Part shown: positions 38,213-47,991 of the stretch, in pieces
Position numbering within the stretch: the stretch's first letter is position 1
How the letters are laid out: every line of letters begins with the position of its first letter
Made by a program: the position numbers and the translations under genes
DNA from: Xiphias gladius
Taxonomy: Eukaryota > Chordata > Actinopteri > Istiophoriformes > Xiphiidae
DNA: 64,000 nucleotides
Reading direction: 5' to 3'
NCBI RefSeq assembly: GCF_016859285.1
Contig: NC_053418.1
Coordinates: 484,501 to 548,500 of the forward strand
The notes under the pieces: generated by a model
Databases searched by the model: none
Told to the model about the DNA's origin: nothing
The model's input: the letters and a program-made list of their open reading frames with translations, nothing else

Positions 38213-38319
38213 GTGCACTCACCAACCACAGTGAGCAGCATGTTGTCGAGCAGAAGAGCCACACACACCACCACCAGGACAAGTCTGGGAGAACCTCGAC
38301 TCTGATGGAGCCACGCCAT
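24195..38319 (-). CDS. slc18a1: Vesicular monoamine transporter 1 (VMAT1)
   Basis: This is a 12-TM H+/monoamine antiporter that loads amines into secretory vesicles. Sixteen coding exons, minus strand: 38319-38223, 36667-36270, 35094-34970, 34689-34631, 34533-34450, 33493-33401, 31767-31678, 31425-31382, 31019-30959, 30745-30650, 28408-28330, 27897-27846, 27248-27185, 27005-26886, 26118-25985, 24305-24195. All phases agree, giving 568 aa. Family residues present: D25 in TM1 (LLLDNML), K190 (FASKA), R269 in DDEER after TM4, E364 in TM7, D451 (MVDSS) and D478 (AIADVA), and the luminal cysteines C169 and C376. VMAT1 rather than VMAT2 is supported by [52 protein letters not shown] and [13 protein letters not shown]. 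The first luminal loop is long and Pro/Ser-rich (about residues 41-165) with sequons at N128 and N159, which makes the protein longer than human VMAT1 (525 aa). The acidic tail (YSEEEETEE) is conserved. The start at MAWLHQ sits two bases after an acceptor; an upstream start is possible (see 43794-44396). Confidence 0.96.
25340..25760. repeat. Degenerate tandem repeat with AGTGCCCT core, slc18a1 intron
   Basis: In the last slc18a1 intron, the octamer agtgccct or a near variant returns about a dozen times at 25-45 base intervals (for example gaagtgccct, ggtgcccttt, cagtgcccc). The spacer sequence is poorly conserved. No coding role is seen. Confidence 0.6.
26330..26850. mobile_element. Worn hAT/SINE-like repeat with (AT)n
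   Basis: Phrases such as aagtaaaagcagcaataattc, gaaagtacataagtatt and ggtggaagtaatttt recall the internal parts of the 54.6-kb element. An (AT)n tract lies at 26602-26629. Lies in the slc18a1 intron 26119-26885, partly overlapping its end. Confidence 0.4.
27490..27835. repeat. Degenerate (GGAT)n satellite, slc18a1 intron
   Basis: About 345 bases are built of ggat/tgga tetranucleotides with interruptions (gatggatggatgattgg). It ends a few bases before the donor side of exon 27897-27846. Confidence 0.85.
28690..29060 (-). mobile_element. Tc1-like transposase relic
   Basis: The minus strand reads [20 protein letters not shown] followed by a QTESTEE segment, the region around the second catalytic aspartate in Tc1-family transposases (PQSPDLNPIE-like). 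Only about 60 residues remain open, and neither the rest of the gene nor both terminal repeats are recognised. It lies within the slc18a1 intron 28409-30649. Confidence 0.75.
29240..29420 (-). repeat. LINE 3'-end-like repeat, slc18a1 intron
   Basis: The segment from ttcagttttatttatatagcg to cccccatgagcaagc is a familiar fish retrotransposon-derived sequence (reverse orientation), including a short (tagcta)n run. Family not assigned. Confidence 0.5.
33364..33508. repeat. (GT)n / (AC)n pair around slc18a1 exon 6
   Basis: GT repeats at 33364-33395 and AC repeats at 33496-33508 sit on either side of exon 33493-33401, in complementary orientation. Confidence 0.8.
33900..34052 (+). mobile_element. 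L2/CR1-like retrotransposon 3' tail with (GATT)n
   Basis: The sequence gtaaagcacgttgaattgct followed by actgtacgaaaagggctatac and a (tgat)n tail at 34014-34052 is the usual 3' end of fish L2-like elements. It lies in the slc18a1 intron 33494-34449. Confidence 0.6.
35097..36178. repeat. 1.08-kb polypurine tract (GGA/GGGGA)n filling an slc18a1 intron
   Basis: Every base on the plus strand from 35097 to 36178 is A or G except one T at 35678. The unit is irregular, mixing gga, ggga, gggga and aggaaagag blocks. It takes up almost the whole 1175-bp intron between exons 36667-36270 and 35094-34970. On the sense strand it is a polypyrimidine run that reaches the CAG acceptor of exon 35094-34970. Long frames across it (Arg/Gly/Glu-rich on plus, Ser/Pro/Leu-rich on minus) are composition artefacts. 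Confidence 0.98.
36865..37150. repeat. Retrotransposon-like repeat upstream of slc18a1 exon 2
   Basis: The block caagtcaggtcaaatttatt... resembles the reverse 3' end of a fish LINE/SINE, similar in style to 29240-29420. It has no coding capacity and sits in the slc18a1 intron 36668-38222. Confidence 0.35.
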
Positions 38320-38320
38320 G

Positions 38321-38351
<31 letters not shown>

Positions 38352-38353
38352 GG

Positions 38354-38384
<31 letters not shown>

Positions 38385-38478
38385 GGACAAAACACACACA
38401 CACACACACACAGGACAAAACACACACGAATGCACGCACAGGACAAAACACACCCTCACACACACAAACACACAGGAC

Positions 38479-38514
<36 letters not shown>

Positions 38515-38576
38515 ATAAAACACGCACACACACACACACACACACAGGACAAAACACACACACACACACACATGAT
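38149..38576. repeat. (GT)n and (AC)n arrays flanking slc18a1 coding exon 1
   Basis: A GT run at 38149-38214 lies just past the donor side of exon 38319-38223. A complex AC array with aggacaaaac interruptions lies at 38324-38576, on its acceptor side. The two are complementary in the transcript. Confidence 0.9.
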
Positions 38577-38599
38577 GACATTAGAGGACAGTTCTGATA

Positions 38600-40250
38600 A
38601 ACACGAAGGAGGATCATCTCGTATCCTCACTGATAAACATGAGCTCTTCTGACTTGAATGGATGAACTGCTGTTACTTCACTCAGCTCATTAAATGAAGC
38701 TTTTTGTAGTTTGAAGACAACAGACGTGATGGAAACCTGCTGTGTGTCTTTAATTAAGTTCACGGACTGCACCTATAACATCCACCCGCCACTGGAAGCG
38801 CTTTACGCTGCAGCACTTTCCTCTACGTGCTTCAAGGACCCCGTCCGCTTCCTGAAGGCCAGGAACCGAACCCGGGTCGACTGCTCGGAAGGCGGCTAAG
38901 CTCCCCACCGTACCACCATCGCTCTAAGACCCGGTTGGTTCTTCTCTTCATGGCGAAAAGAGCGCGAACCGGGACGGAGGTTCGTCCTGAATTCGGTCTC
39001 TGAGCTGAACTCAGTGACCGGGAGCAGCCTCACGTGTCGTCTTTGTACTGACTCTTTAAACTGAGAGAATGGGAAAGGAAAGTCAATCTGTCCGTGAGAC
39101 TAAACAGCGGATTCAACTTAATGTCTGGAGTTTATTGAGCTTGTTTTCTCAGGCCCAGGTGAACTTAACTCGGTTAGTTTTACATTTTCAAAACTCGTGA
39201 AACGAAGCTTCTTAGATGTTTTTCTACGTTGAACGAACTTAAAATGATTTAAAGTGTATTCGTTTTCATCTGTTTGCTGCTGCTTTTCCTGCTTTACTGT
39301 TTGATATTTCTGTTTTATTGTTCTATTCATTTGTTTGCTCTTGAAACAGTCGGTTTCATCTGCTTTGTTATTTATTCTCACATTTTTTTTGTTTCCACCG
39401 CTACATCCACCTCATCCCCTGACAAGGTCAGACAGATGTTACTGTTTATAATGACATCTGTTGAAGTATCTACTTTTCCTCAGGTTACTCAGATTACTCC
39501 CCTTTATACATGACATTAGTTTTACATTTACTCATTTTGCTTTTACGCTTTTATCCAAAGCGGCTTACGGGTGAGGGACGACAGCAGGAGACCTTGAAGT
39601 AAGAACTAAGTACTAGATCTGTTCAGTGCGACAAAGTGCGAGGAGATCAGGTCCAGAAGTTCACCGACAGTCCTCGGTAAGTGTGAGTTAGGCCCGTTAG
39701 GATAGAGAGGGACGCCCCTGCTCTGGTAACATATGGTAGCTCGTTCCACCACTGGGGAACCACAAACGAGAACAGTCTGGACTGTGACTGTCCTGTTGGC
39801 TTAATGTCAGAAAAGACTGAAAACAGAGTGGTCTGAATCTGAGCAGCAGAGGTGGAGATACCCTCATCTTTGGTCAAATATTAGCCAGTGCTAAAACGTT
39901 CAGACGTCCAGCATCCTAACAGCTACTTGGGTAACTCAGCATGCAAACAAGGAGAAAGACGAATATCTCCATGGTCACGATGCTTATTTGGCTTCATAAT
40001 GTTGCTGTGTTGTAATAAAGAAACACGGGGAAGTCAGAGAGCAGCTGTAGTGAGTCAGAGAGCTCCCTCATATCACATCTGATCTTTAATAAAGCAACAG
40101 GATGGTCTGCTGTTATCAGAGACTCCAGATATTAGTCTGAGCCTCCAGATCCAAACTGTCCGCTGCTTTTGACAGAAGGTTTCGGTGACTGATCTGTAGA
40201 GATGCGGGTAACTTGAATGTAGAGAGGGCGCAGATATTCTACATTTTTCT
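38600..40250. other. Repeat-rich intergenic sequence
   Basis: Around 38860-38935 a SINE-like phrase (ggaaccgaacccgggtcg ... ctaagctccccaccgtacc) is seen. At 39530-39880 another common fish repeat is present (tttatccaaagcggcttacg). No exon of a recognisable gene. Confidence 0.45.
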
Positions 40251-40284
40251 TCTTGTCATCAAGTCACGTGCAGCCTCAAACCAC

Positions 40285-40440
40285 CACTGAACATCTCCTG
40301 CTAACAGGTGCTGTGTGTGCATCACAACCTGGTCTATCTGATTCCTCTGAGCCGCAGAGCTCCACTGTTTCCAGAAACTATCAAAACCCATCAGCAAGTC
40401 ACACTGTTCTGGGTGACAGGTTCCTTCATCAACATGAACA
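40285..40440. repeat. Dispersed repeat shared with 10005-10160
   Basis: This about 155-bp block matches the segment after cntrl in the order and wording of several phrases (ctcctgctaacaggtgctgt, atcacaacctg, cctctgagccgcagagctcc, gttccttcatca). It runs directly into the 21-bp minisatellite. Confidence 0.6.
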
Positions 40441-40454
40441 CACACAATGTAGTT

Positions 40455-42052
40455 TATTCAGACTCAGTCCCAAATCACGACCAACTCCCAAGTCAAGACC
40501 TACAAGTCCCAAGTCAAGACCAACTAGTCCCAAGTCAGGACCAAAAAGTCCCAAATCATGATTTACTAATTCCAACTCAAATCCAACTAATCCCAAATCA
40601 AGACCAACTCGTCCCAAGTCAAGACCTACAGGTCCAATGTCAGGACCAATAAGTCCCAAATCACGACCAAGTCCCAAATCAAGACCAACAAGTCCAAAGT
40701 CAAGACCAACTAGTCCCAAGTCAAGACCAACTAGTCCCATGTCAGGACAAACTAGTCCCAAGTCACAACCAATAAGTCCCAAATCACAACCAACTCCCAA
40801 GTCAAGACCAATAAGTCCCAAATCACGACCAACTAGTCCCAAGTCAGGACCAAAAAGTCCCAAATCATGATTTACTAATTCCAACTCAAATCCAACTAAT
40901 CCCAAGTCAAGACCTGCAAGTCCAAAGTCAAGACCTACAGGTCCAATGTCAGGACCAATAAGTCCCAAATCACGACCAAGTCCCAAATCAAGACCAACAA
41001 GTCCCAAGTCAAGAGCAACTAGTCCCAAGTCAAGAGCAACTAGTCCCAAGTCAAGACCAACAAGTCCCAAATCACGACCAACTCGTCCCAAGTCAAGACC
41101 TACAGGTCCAATGTCAGGACCAATAAGTCCCAAATCACGACCTAGTCCAAAGTCAAGACCAACAAGTCCCAAGTCAAGAGCAACTAGTCCCAAGTCAAGA
41201 CCAACAAGTCCCAAATCACGACCAACTCGTCCCAAGTCAAGACCTACAGGTAATCATGACCAACTCCCAATTCAAGACGAACAAGTCCCAAGTCAAGACC
41301 AACTAGTCCCATGTCAGGATCAACTAGTCCCAAGTCACAACCAATAAGTCCCAAATCACGACCAACTCCCGAGTCAAGCCCTAAAAGTCCCAAGTCAAGA
41401 CCAACCAGTCCCATGTCAAGACCAATAAATCCCAAATCACGACCAAGTCCCAAGTCACGACCAACAAGTCCCAAGTCAAGACCAACTAGTCCCCAGTCAA
41501 GACCAACAAGTCCCAAATCATGACCAAGTCCCAAGTCAAGACCAACAAGTCTTAAGTCAAGACCAACTAGTCCCAAGTCAACAGACCAACAAGTCCCAAG
41601 TCAAGACCAACTAGTCCCAAGTCAAGACCTACAGGTCCCATGTCAGGACCAATAAGTCCTGAATCACGACCAAGTCCCAAGTCAACAGCTACAAGTCCAA
41701 AGTCAAGACCAACTAGTCCCATGTCAGGACAAACTAGTCCCAAGTCAAGACCAACTAGTCCCAAGTCAAGACCAACTAGTCCCATGTCAAGACCAACTAG
41801 TCCCATGTCAGGACCAAGAAGTCCCAAATCAAGACCAAGTCCCAAGTCAAGAACAACTAGTCCCAAGTCAAGACCAATAAGTCCCAAATCACAACCAAGT
41901 CCCAAGTCAAGACCTGCAAGTCCAAAGTCAAGACCAACTAGTCCCAAGTCAAGACCAATAAGTCCCAAATCACGACCAACTCCAAAGTCAAGACCAACTA
42001 GTCCCGAGTCAAGACCAAGTAGTCCCGAGTCAAGACCAACTAGTCCCAAATT
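40455..42052. repeat. 1.6-kb minisatellite, 21-bp unit (AGTCCCAAGTCAAGACCAACT)
   Basis: About 75 units alternate between cccaagtcaagaccaact and cccaaatcacgaccaata types, with occasional shorter units. A higher-order pattern is visible: the phrase catgatttactaattccaac at about 40557 returns near 40865, and the block starting at 40637 returns at 40946, a period of about 308 bp. As 21 is divisible by three, translations such as TSPKSRP (plus) and LVGLDLG (minus) stay open and should not be annotated as proteins. Confidence 0.95.
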
Positions 42053-42099
42053 CAAAGATTTTAAACTGTTCCCACTCTGGCAGTACTTTTTTTAGCGTT

Positions 42100-43790
42100 G
42101 TCGTTTAGTGAGTCTAAACGCAGGCAGGAATTACAACCAGCCACTGATCAGACGGGGGCACTAACGCAGCATTTGACTGTTTAAATAGAAGAAAACAGAA
42201 GAAAATCAACCCCTTGAGGTTATTATTTTTTAAAATCTTGTTCACACGTTTAATAATAATAATAATAATAATAGTAATAGTAATAAAGTTGTTTAGACAA
42301 GATATTCTAGTGTCACACAAATATGGATTCTGTGCAGACAAGATAGAAACCATCATCTTCTTGGACTTCAGGCGCTCTGTAGAAAACACAAAGCATGAAT
42401 AAAAATGTTTCAACACGTCTTCCGTGTTTTTAGATTTTTCCTCGTTAGTGTGAACGTGAGCTGACTGACTGTTTACTGTCTGTTTGCGCTGACTGCTGAT
42501 TGGTTTAGAGGCTCTCTCCTCCCTCACTAATACAGTTAAATTACACACACACACGCATACGCACGCACGTACACACCTCCCTTTATTCTCTTATCTCTGT
42601 CCATCTCGTTTGCTTCACCCCCACCTGCCTCGCTCTCTTCTGCATGATGGAAATGTAATTTTGTCTTTGAATCTTTTGTTCGACGCAGGGGAAGGAAACA
42701 TGATATGGTGAAGTCTGGCGATCGTCTGTGAAGTCTAAGGTTTTTATATTTATATTCTGACCTATTTCATGCCATTTGGATGTAAATATTTCTCTGTCTC
42801 TCTCTATTGCTGATCCTGTCAGTTAAAAGAGAAATAAAATTAAAATAAGCACAGGCTGACTGAAGCAATACGTGATCAATACACATCCAAGTCTGTCAAT
42901 CACCTGCAGACACACACGTCATACTAAGTGAAATAATGTGAATAAAGACTCAAGTTAAACTGAATACCCAGGGGAAATATATATAAATCTAATGAATGAA
43001 AAAGTCAAACCAAAAAGAAAATAAACAAACAAAAATAGCAGTAAAATCAATGAAATAGAATCAAATCAATATTGAAAAAATGTTAACATCTAGGAAAATG
43101 AATAAAAGTGAACACTGAACACAATTTTAAAAAGATGAATACATCTAAAAAAAGATACAACAAATCAGTAAAATAAAAAGGAAAAACTTAAATGATAAAA
43201 CTTAAAGGACACGTATAAATAAAATAAATTAAAAAATATAAGCTCAGCTGAAACTGAACCCTCAGAAAAATGAAAACTAGAAAAATAAATCAAATTTAAA
43301 TCTGGTAAATCTAAATTCAAATACAATAAATTAATAACTGGATAAAAATCAAAATGAAAAATATAATGGGGGAAAAAAGCTCAGTTGAAACTAAACACTC
43401 AAAATAGATAAATACATTTAATTTAAATGTAGTAACTCTAAATTAAAATGAAAGAAATAAATGAAATAAATAAAAATATGAAATATGCCCATATATACAG
43501 GAACACTTCCACTAAAACTGATAAATGAGCAAAATGCAGCTGATAAAAAACTTCAGAGTTAAAAATCATTACAGCCAAACTAAAACTGATCGTTTAGCAA
43601 AATAAAAGCCTAAATCTAGTATTTACAATGTAAATTCTGATGGAGACCAACTTATTGATTTGTTAAAGATTTTAAAGCAGCATCTGAATTAAAACATAAG
43701 AATAAAACACACGTCCATCAGCGATTCGATTGACAGGAAGCTGGTTTTTATAATGAGGAAGGTTAAAGATAAACGAACACAGGTGGGTCC
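42100..43790. other. AT-rich intergenic sequence
   Basis: Contains an (AAT)n run at 42250-42285 and long stretches of aaataaat-rich sequence at 42950-43500. No gene features seen. Confidence 0.5.
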
Positions 43791-43793
43791 TAC

Positions 43794-44066
43794 CTGGACG
43801 AGTGAAGCTCTTCTTCTTCTTCTTTCGGCCGCTGACGGAGCGACTATATATCTGACCTGAGGGGAGGAGATGGAAAGAGACGAGGACGGAGGAGACACGG
43901 AGAGGAGGAAGGAGAGAGGGAAGGATGGAAGGAGAGGAGGGAGGAGGTGGATGTTTCCTCTCTATTGTTCTGATAATGATAAAAACAGACAATATGGAGA
44001 CACACACACACACACATTTACACACCGAACACGCAAATGATACACCCTCTGACCTGTGTGTGCGTG

Positions 44067-44101
<35 letters not shown>

Positions 44102-44178
44102 CAGTAATTGTGAGCATCTGCTGTCCTTTTATTGAAGCCCTGGAACAACCTGCAGGCTGGAGACCTTATCACACACAC

Positions 44179-44221
<43 letters not shown>

Positions 44222-44396
44222 ACCCACAGACACACACAGACAAAACATATCTACACACACACACACACACACACCAGGTCTGTTTACCCTGCTGTTCTCT
44301 CTGTATGAGGTCTTTCATGTATGTTTGTCCACTCATACATGTGGCCACGCGCTGAACGTATGAGCACAAATAATCCAACAAGACAAACAAGATAAT
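43794..44396 (-). CDS. Two candidate upstream exons, possibly of slc18a1
   Basis: Two minus-strand segments have good splice sites and matching phases: 44396-44288 (gctgcag|ATTATC ... CAGCAGG|gtaaac) and 43856-43794 (cccctcag|GTCAGA ... GTCCAG|gtagga). Joined, they read on in the same frame into slc18a1 exon 38319-38223 through a GAC codon just before its ATG. The translation from an in-frame ATG at 44336 would be MSGQTYMKDLIQREQQ, then GQIYSRSVSGRKKKKKSFTR, then the known start. I do not recognise this peptide in any VMAT. They could instead be 5'UTR exons, an unrelated gene, or chance. Confidence 0.3.
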
Positions 44397-45539
44397 CTGC
44401 AGCCGAACCAAATGAAGTGTTGGATGTAGGAGTTAGTTCAGTGTCACCGTGGATGTGAAAGCAACCTGCTGTCTCCACGTCACCGCTGGTCTTTTTCCAA
44501 ATCATCCAGCAGCTGTTACAGGCCTCCCTCCCTCATTTCAACAGGAACGCAGATAACATCAGGGAGGCCTGAGGGCCCTGGGGTCCGGAGAGAAAGCACG
44601 AACGACGGTGGGTGTACATGTCGGTCCGGTAGCACATCGCTGCACCACAAAGTTTTCACCATGGGTCTTATCAAGTCATCTTTGTCAGCATTCACATATC
44701 GTCACCTTTTCAGTTGATACGCTGAACTTGATTCGGCTGGTAATTCTCTGTAGGTTCATCCGACCCCGTGTTTGCGGGGAATTACGTTCATTTATCACCG
44801 AACTGTAAAAATCGCCGGCTGGATTGTGTTCAGAGGCGACGTTTAGTCCCGTCTGTGGTTTACACGGGTTGCGTCTGAAGTTTTTCTGTATTAAACCAGA
44901 CCAGGATCTTCCCTGAACCTGAACCAGGCGCCGTGAGAGTCTGAACAGAACCATAAACCAGTTTCATGACGCTGGAGTCTCCACAGGTGGTTGTTGTGCT
45001 GCAGGATCAGGTCTTCCCCCGGAACAGAAAGACGTTGTCTGTGAAGATTTGACTTCATTGGCAACATTTCCTGGTTATGTTCATAGGAAACACTGATCAG
45101 GTCCCAGTTGTGTTTCCGATGAAATGTATTTGCTTTTGTGAATTAGTTGTATATAAAGGTAATTTCTAGGACACAGGTGTGGTTCATCTCTACCAGAGTC
45201 ACCTTTCACTTTGTGACACTGTTTTCATATTGTCGTAGTCTAGTGTGTCGTAGTATTTTGAAATTATTGATTATCGGCACTTTAAAGGGCAGGTTCACTG
45301 TTTTTCAAGCCAGTCTTAAATCAACCGCCAGGAGCCTATATGAACATTGAAAGAGGTTTTTTTTGCTGTGATTATTCTTCCTTTTATATGGTCAGATCTT
45401 CATCCAAGTGGCAGTAATGAATAAACACAACTTACTTTAGCCAGTAACACAAATCATTGTGTTGTTCTTGTCCATAATGAAAACGTCACTCACACATTCA
45501 CAGTGTAGGTTGGAAAAACTATGTGAAGCTCTCGGCTGA

Positions 45540-46215
45540 TGACATCAACAGAAGCTAACTGGAGTCAGGAGTCCTCACACCTGGGGTCCAGTCAGTGAGA
45601 CCGGAGTGTGAGACCAGGACACAGCGGCGGAAACCGCTGCTCTCCAATAAGAACACCACTGAGCACCTGAAGTTTCCAAAGAGCAGCTTCCAGCGCACCG
45701 CTGAGGAAATGTTCTGTGGGCTGAACTGAAGGACACGTGGATCTACGTCTGGAGCAAAAACAGCTCTGCACCGACATGAAGTACGGCGGAGGGAGCGTCA
45801 CGGTCCCGGACGGTTCACCGCCATCCAGGGGACGATGAGTTCCCAGGTCTATCGAGGTGTCTGACAGGATGACGTCAGGGAGGCTGGCACCAGCTGAAGA
45901 TCAGTAGAAACTGGGTGACGCAGCAGGACAGTGACCCTAAACGTGGAAGTAAATCTACTACAGAGTGACTTCAAACCAAGAAAATCCACCTTCTGGAGTG
46001 GCCCGGTCAGATCCCAGACCTTAACCCAACACAGATGCCGAGCTCAGAGGCCCTTTGACACCAGACGTCCTGAGAACGTGTCTGAGCTGAAGCAGCTCTG
46101 TAGGAAGAAGGGTCCAACGTTCCTCCTGAAGAGCTGGATGAGGTTGGACCAGATACTAAATCCAAGGGTTCACCGAACTTTTTCACCAGCAACGAAGGTT
46201 TAATGGGTCTGTTCA
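45540..46215 (+). mobile_element. Tc1/mariner-like transposon relic
   Basis: Broken plus-strand frames resemble the C-terminal half of a Tc1-type transposase: sequence after 45980 encodes a WPGQIPDLNPT-like segment across a frameshift, followed by RRPENVSELKQLCRKKG and a short tail. Stops and frameshifts make it inactive. Terminal inverted repeats were not identified. Confidence 0.7.
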
Positions 46216-46394
46216 ACAAAGACACGAAAGATTATACAGATAATTTTTTGTGTGTTGTGGACTGAAGCACATTATGTTTGTCTTGTACTTGTGACTTAGA
46301 TGAAGCCCAGATCACATTTTATGACCAGTTCACGCAGAAAACCGGGTCATTCAAAGGGTTCACTGAGTTTTTCTTGTTGCTGTATGTCCTGACC

Positions 46395-46835
46395 CTCATC
46401 TACAGTCATGAGTTTTGTAGTGGCAGAAAAAATGAGATGCTTGGTACAAGCCGCTGAAATGAGTTTCCTCCATGAGGTCTCTGGGCTCAGCCTTAGAGAC
46501 GGGGGAGGAGCTCGGAGTAGAGCTGCTGCTTCTTCGCGTCGAAAGGAGCCTGTTCAGGTGGTTTGGGTGTCTGATCAGGATCCTGGACGCCTTCCTCTGG
46601 AGGTTTTCCAGGCATGTCCAGCTGGTAGGAGACCCCGGGGTAGACCCAGAACATGCTGGATAGACTATATAGAGTATCTCATCTGGTCTGGGAACATCTC
46701 AGGGTCCCCCAGGAGGAGCTGGAAAACTGGGGAGAGGGACATCTGGGCTGCCTTGCCCGGCCTGCTGCCACTGTGGCCCGACTCCAGAGACGCGGCAGAA
46801 CATGGATGGGTGGAAATAAAATGAATCCCACATCA
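46395..46835 (+). mobile_element. 5'-truncated non-LTR retrotransposon (3' end)
   Basis: The plus strand encodes GRRPRGRPRTCWIDYIEYL and a tail rich in Trp, Leu and Pro, the C-terminal end of a fish LINE ORF2. The wording (ctgaaatgagtttcctcc, tctctgggctcagccttag) is shared with the copy at 54920-56143. No reverse transcriptase core remains. Confidence 0.8.
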
Positions 46836-47484
46836 TGACCCTGAATTTCATTCTAGACCCTGGATTTTTACTGACCAGTCTTGATCCTGACAAGATGGTG
46901 TTACTGACCTGTGAAGCAGGATTCCCTCTCGGCTGTGGGCGGCTGGTGTGATTTGCTGAAACACCTGTCCATCAAAGAAACATACCTGTAAACATACTTT
47001 TTAAAGTCTGTTTATTGGAAGAACGATTGTGTTGGATTTCTGTGTTCAGAGTCTCAGAGCTCAGATTACTTTATATCTGTTTGGTGTCGTCATCCGTCTC
47101 TGAAACGGATTCACTTCTCTGTGAGTTAATCAGCTTAAATCACCTGTAAACACTCACACATCCGCCCGCTGACACACAGCTTCAGCTCTAATGAGTCTTT
47201 ATTGCAACGTTTCAGACCACATAAAGCAAAACCACACACACACACACTGCAGCCCCTCAGACGGCTCTACCTGTCTCGTGTCTCCAGGTGTGTTTTAATC
47301 TCTCTGTGGTCTCTGCGGTGTCACGTATCAAACGTCCCGCCTCACCTGAGGCCGCGGGGCTTCCAGGAAGGAAGCAAAGGCGGCACTGTCTCTGCCGACT
47401 GATGCGGTCGAGCTTCAAACGCACCTCCAAAACTTCTGAGAAACCGGCGGCTGAAAGAGGACGGATCAGAGGGGAGGGGAGGGG

Positions 47485-47493
47485 TATAAAAAA
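47485..47493 (+). promoter_or_regulatory. TATA box of the dkk4-like gene
   Basis: TATAAAAAA preceded by ggggagggga lies about 500 bases before the ATG at 47992, on the plus strand. Transcription would begin near 47515 with a 5'UTR continuous with the first coding exon. No other core promoter is apparent. Confidence 0.55.
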
Positions 47494-47991
47494 CGAACGC
47501 ACCTGAAGGCAGGAACCAGAGGGAAAGAGACAGTGAACGGACAGAGCTGAGAGGGAGGACTGGACAAGACACTGAGATTTTTTCATAGAATAAACAGGCG
47601 TTTAAGACTAAACATCAAAGCAGAGCTGATTGAGTTTAGCAGCTATTCACAGAATTAAAATTTTATTATCTCAAATTGATTTAAAGCAGTTAGAAGATCT
47701 TTTTTTTCTTTCTTGTTAAATAAATTCTTCTAATAACCAGATCAGCTATTAGACTGTGGGACAGCAGAGTTGCCCGTCAAAATAAAAAATAAAAAAAAAC
47801 AAGCTTAGCAGAAGTTACTTCACAGCTGTAAATAAGGAAAAGCTCCGGAAAGGAAAAATCTAAGTTGTGAAAAGAGTAGGTTGTGGAGAATTTAACCAAG
47901 TCTGTGGTTTCCTCACATCAGAGTGAGATAAGGAGATAAAAACAGAGGATCCAGGGGTTGATACTGAATAGACTGATTGATCGGTCAGAAG

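Noticed and set aside
38104..38652. Cys/Val- or Thr/His-repeat proteins
   Set aside because: Translations of (GT)n/(AC)n arrays; the same applies at 601-684, 1771-2029, 3978-4065 and 44056-44355.
40455..42052. CRISPR-like array appearance
   Set aside because: Units are contiguous with no unique spacers, and the DNA is from a vertebrate.
40253..42095. Collagen- or pentapeptide-like proteins (TSPKSRP; LVGLDLG)
   Set aside because: Same reason: minisatellite translation with frames open on both strands at once.
47257..47586. Minus-strand frame of 109 aa with a plausible acceptor and donor (about 47345-47455)
   Set aside because: No family similarity, no partner exons, and it overlaps the plus-strand TATA promoter of the dkk4-like gene.
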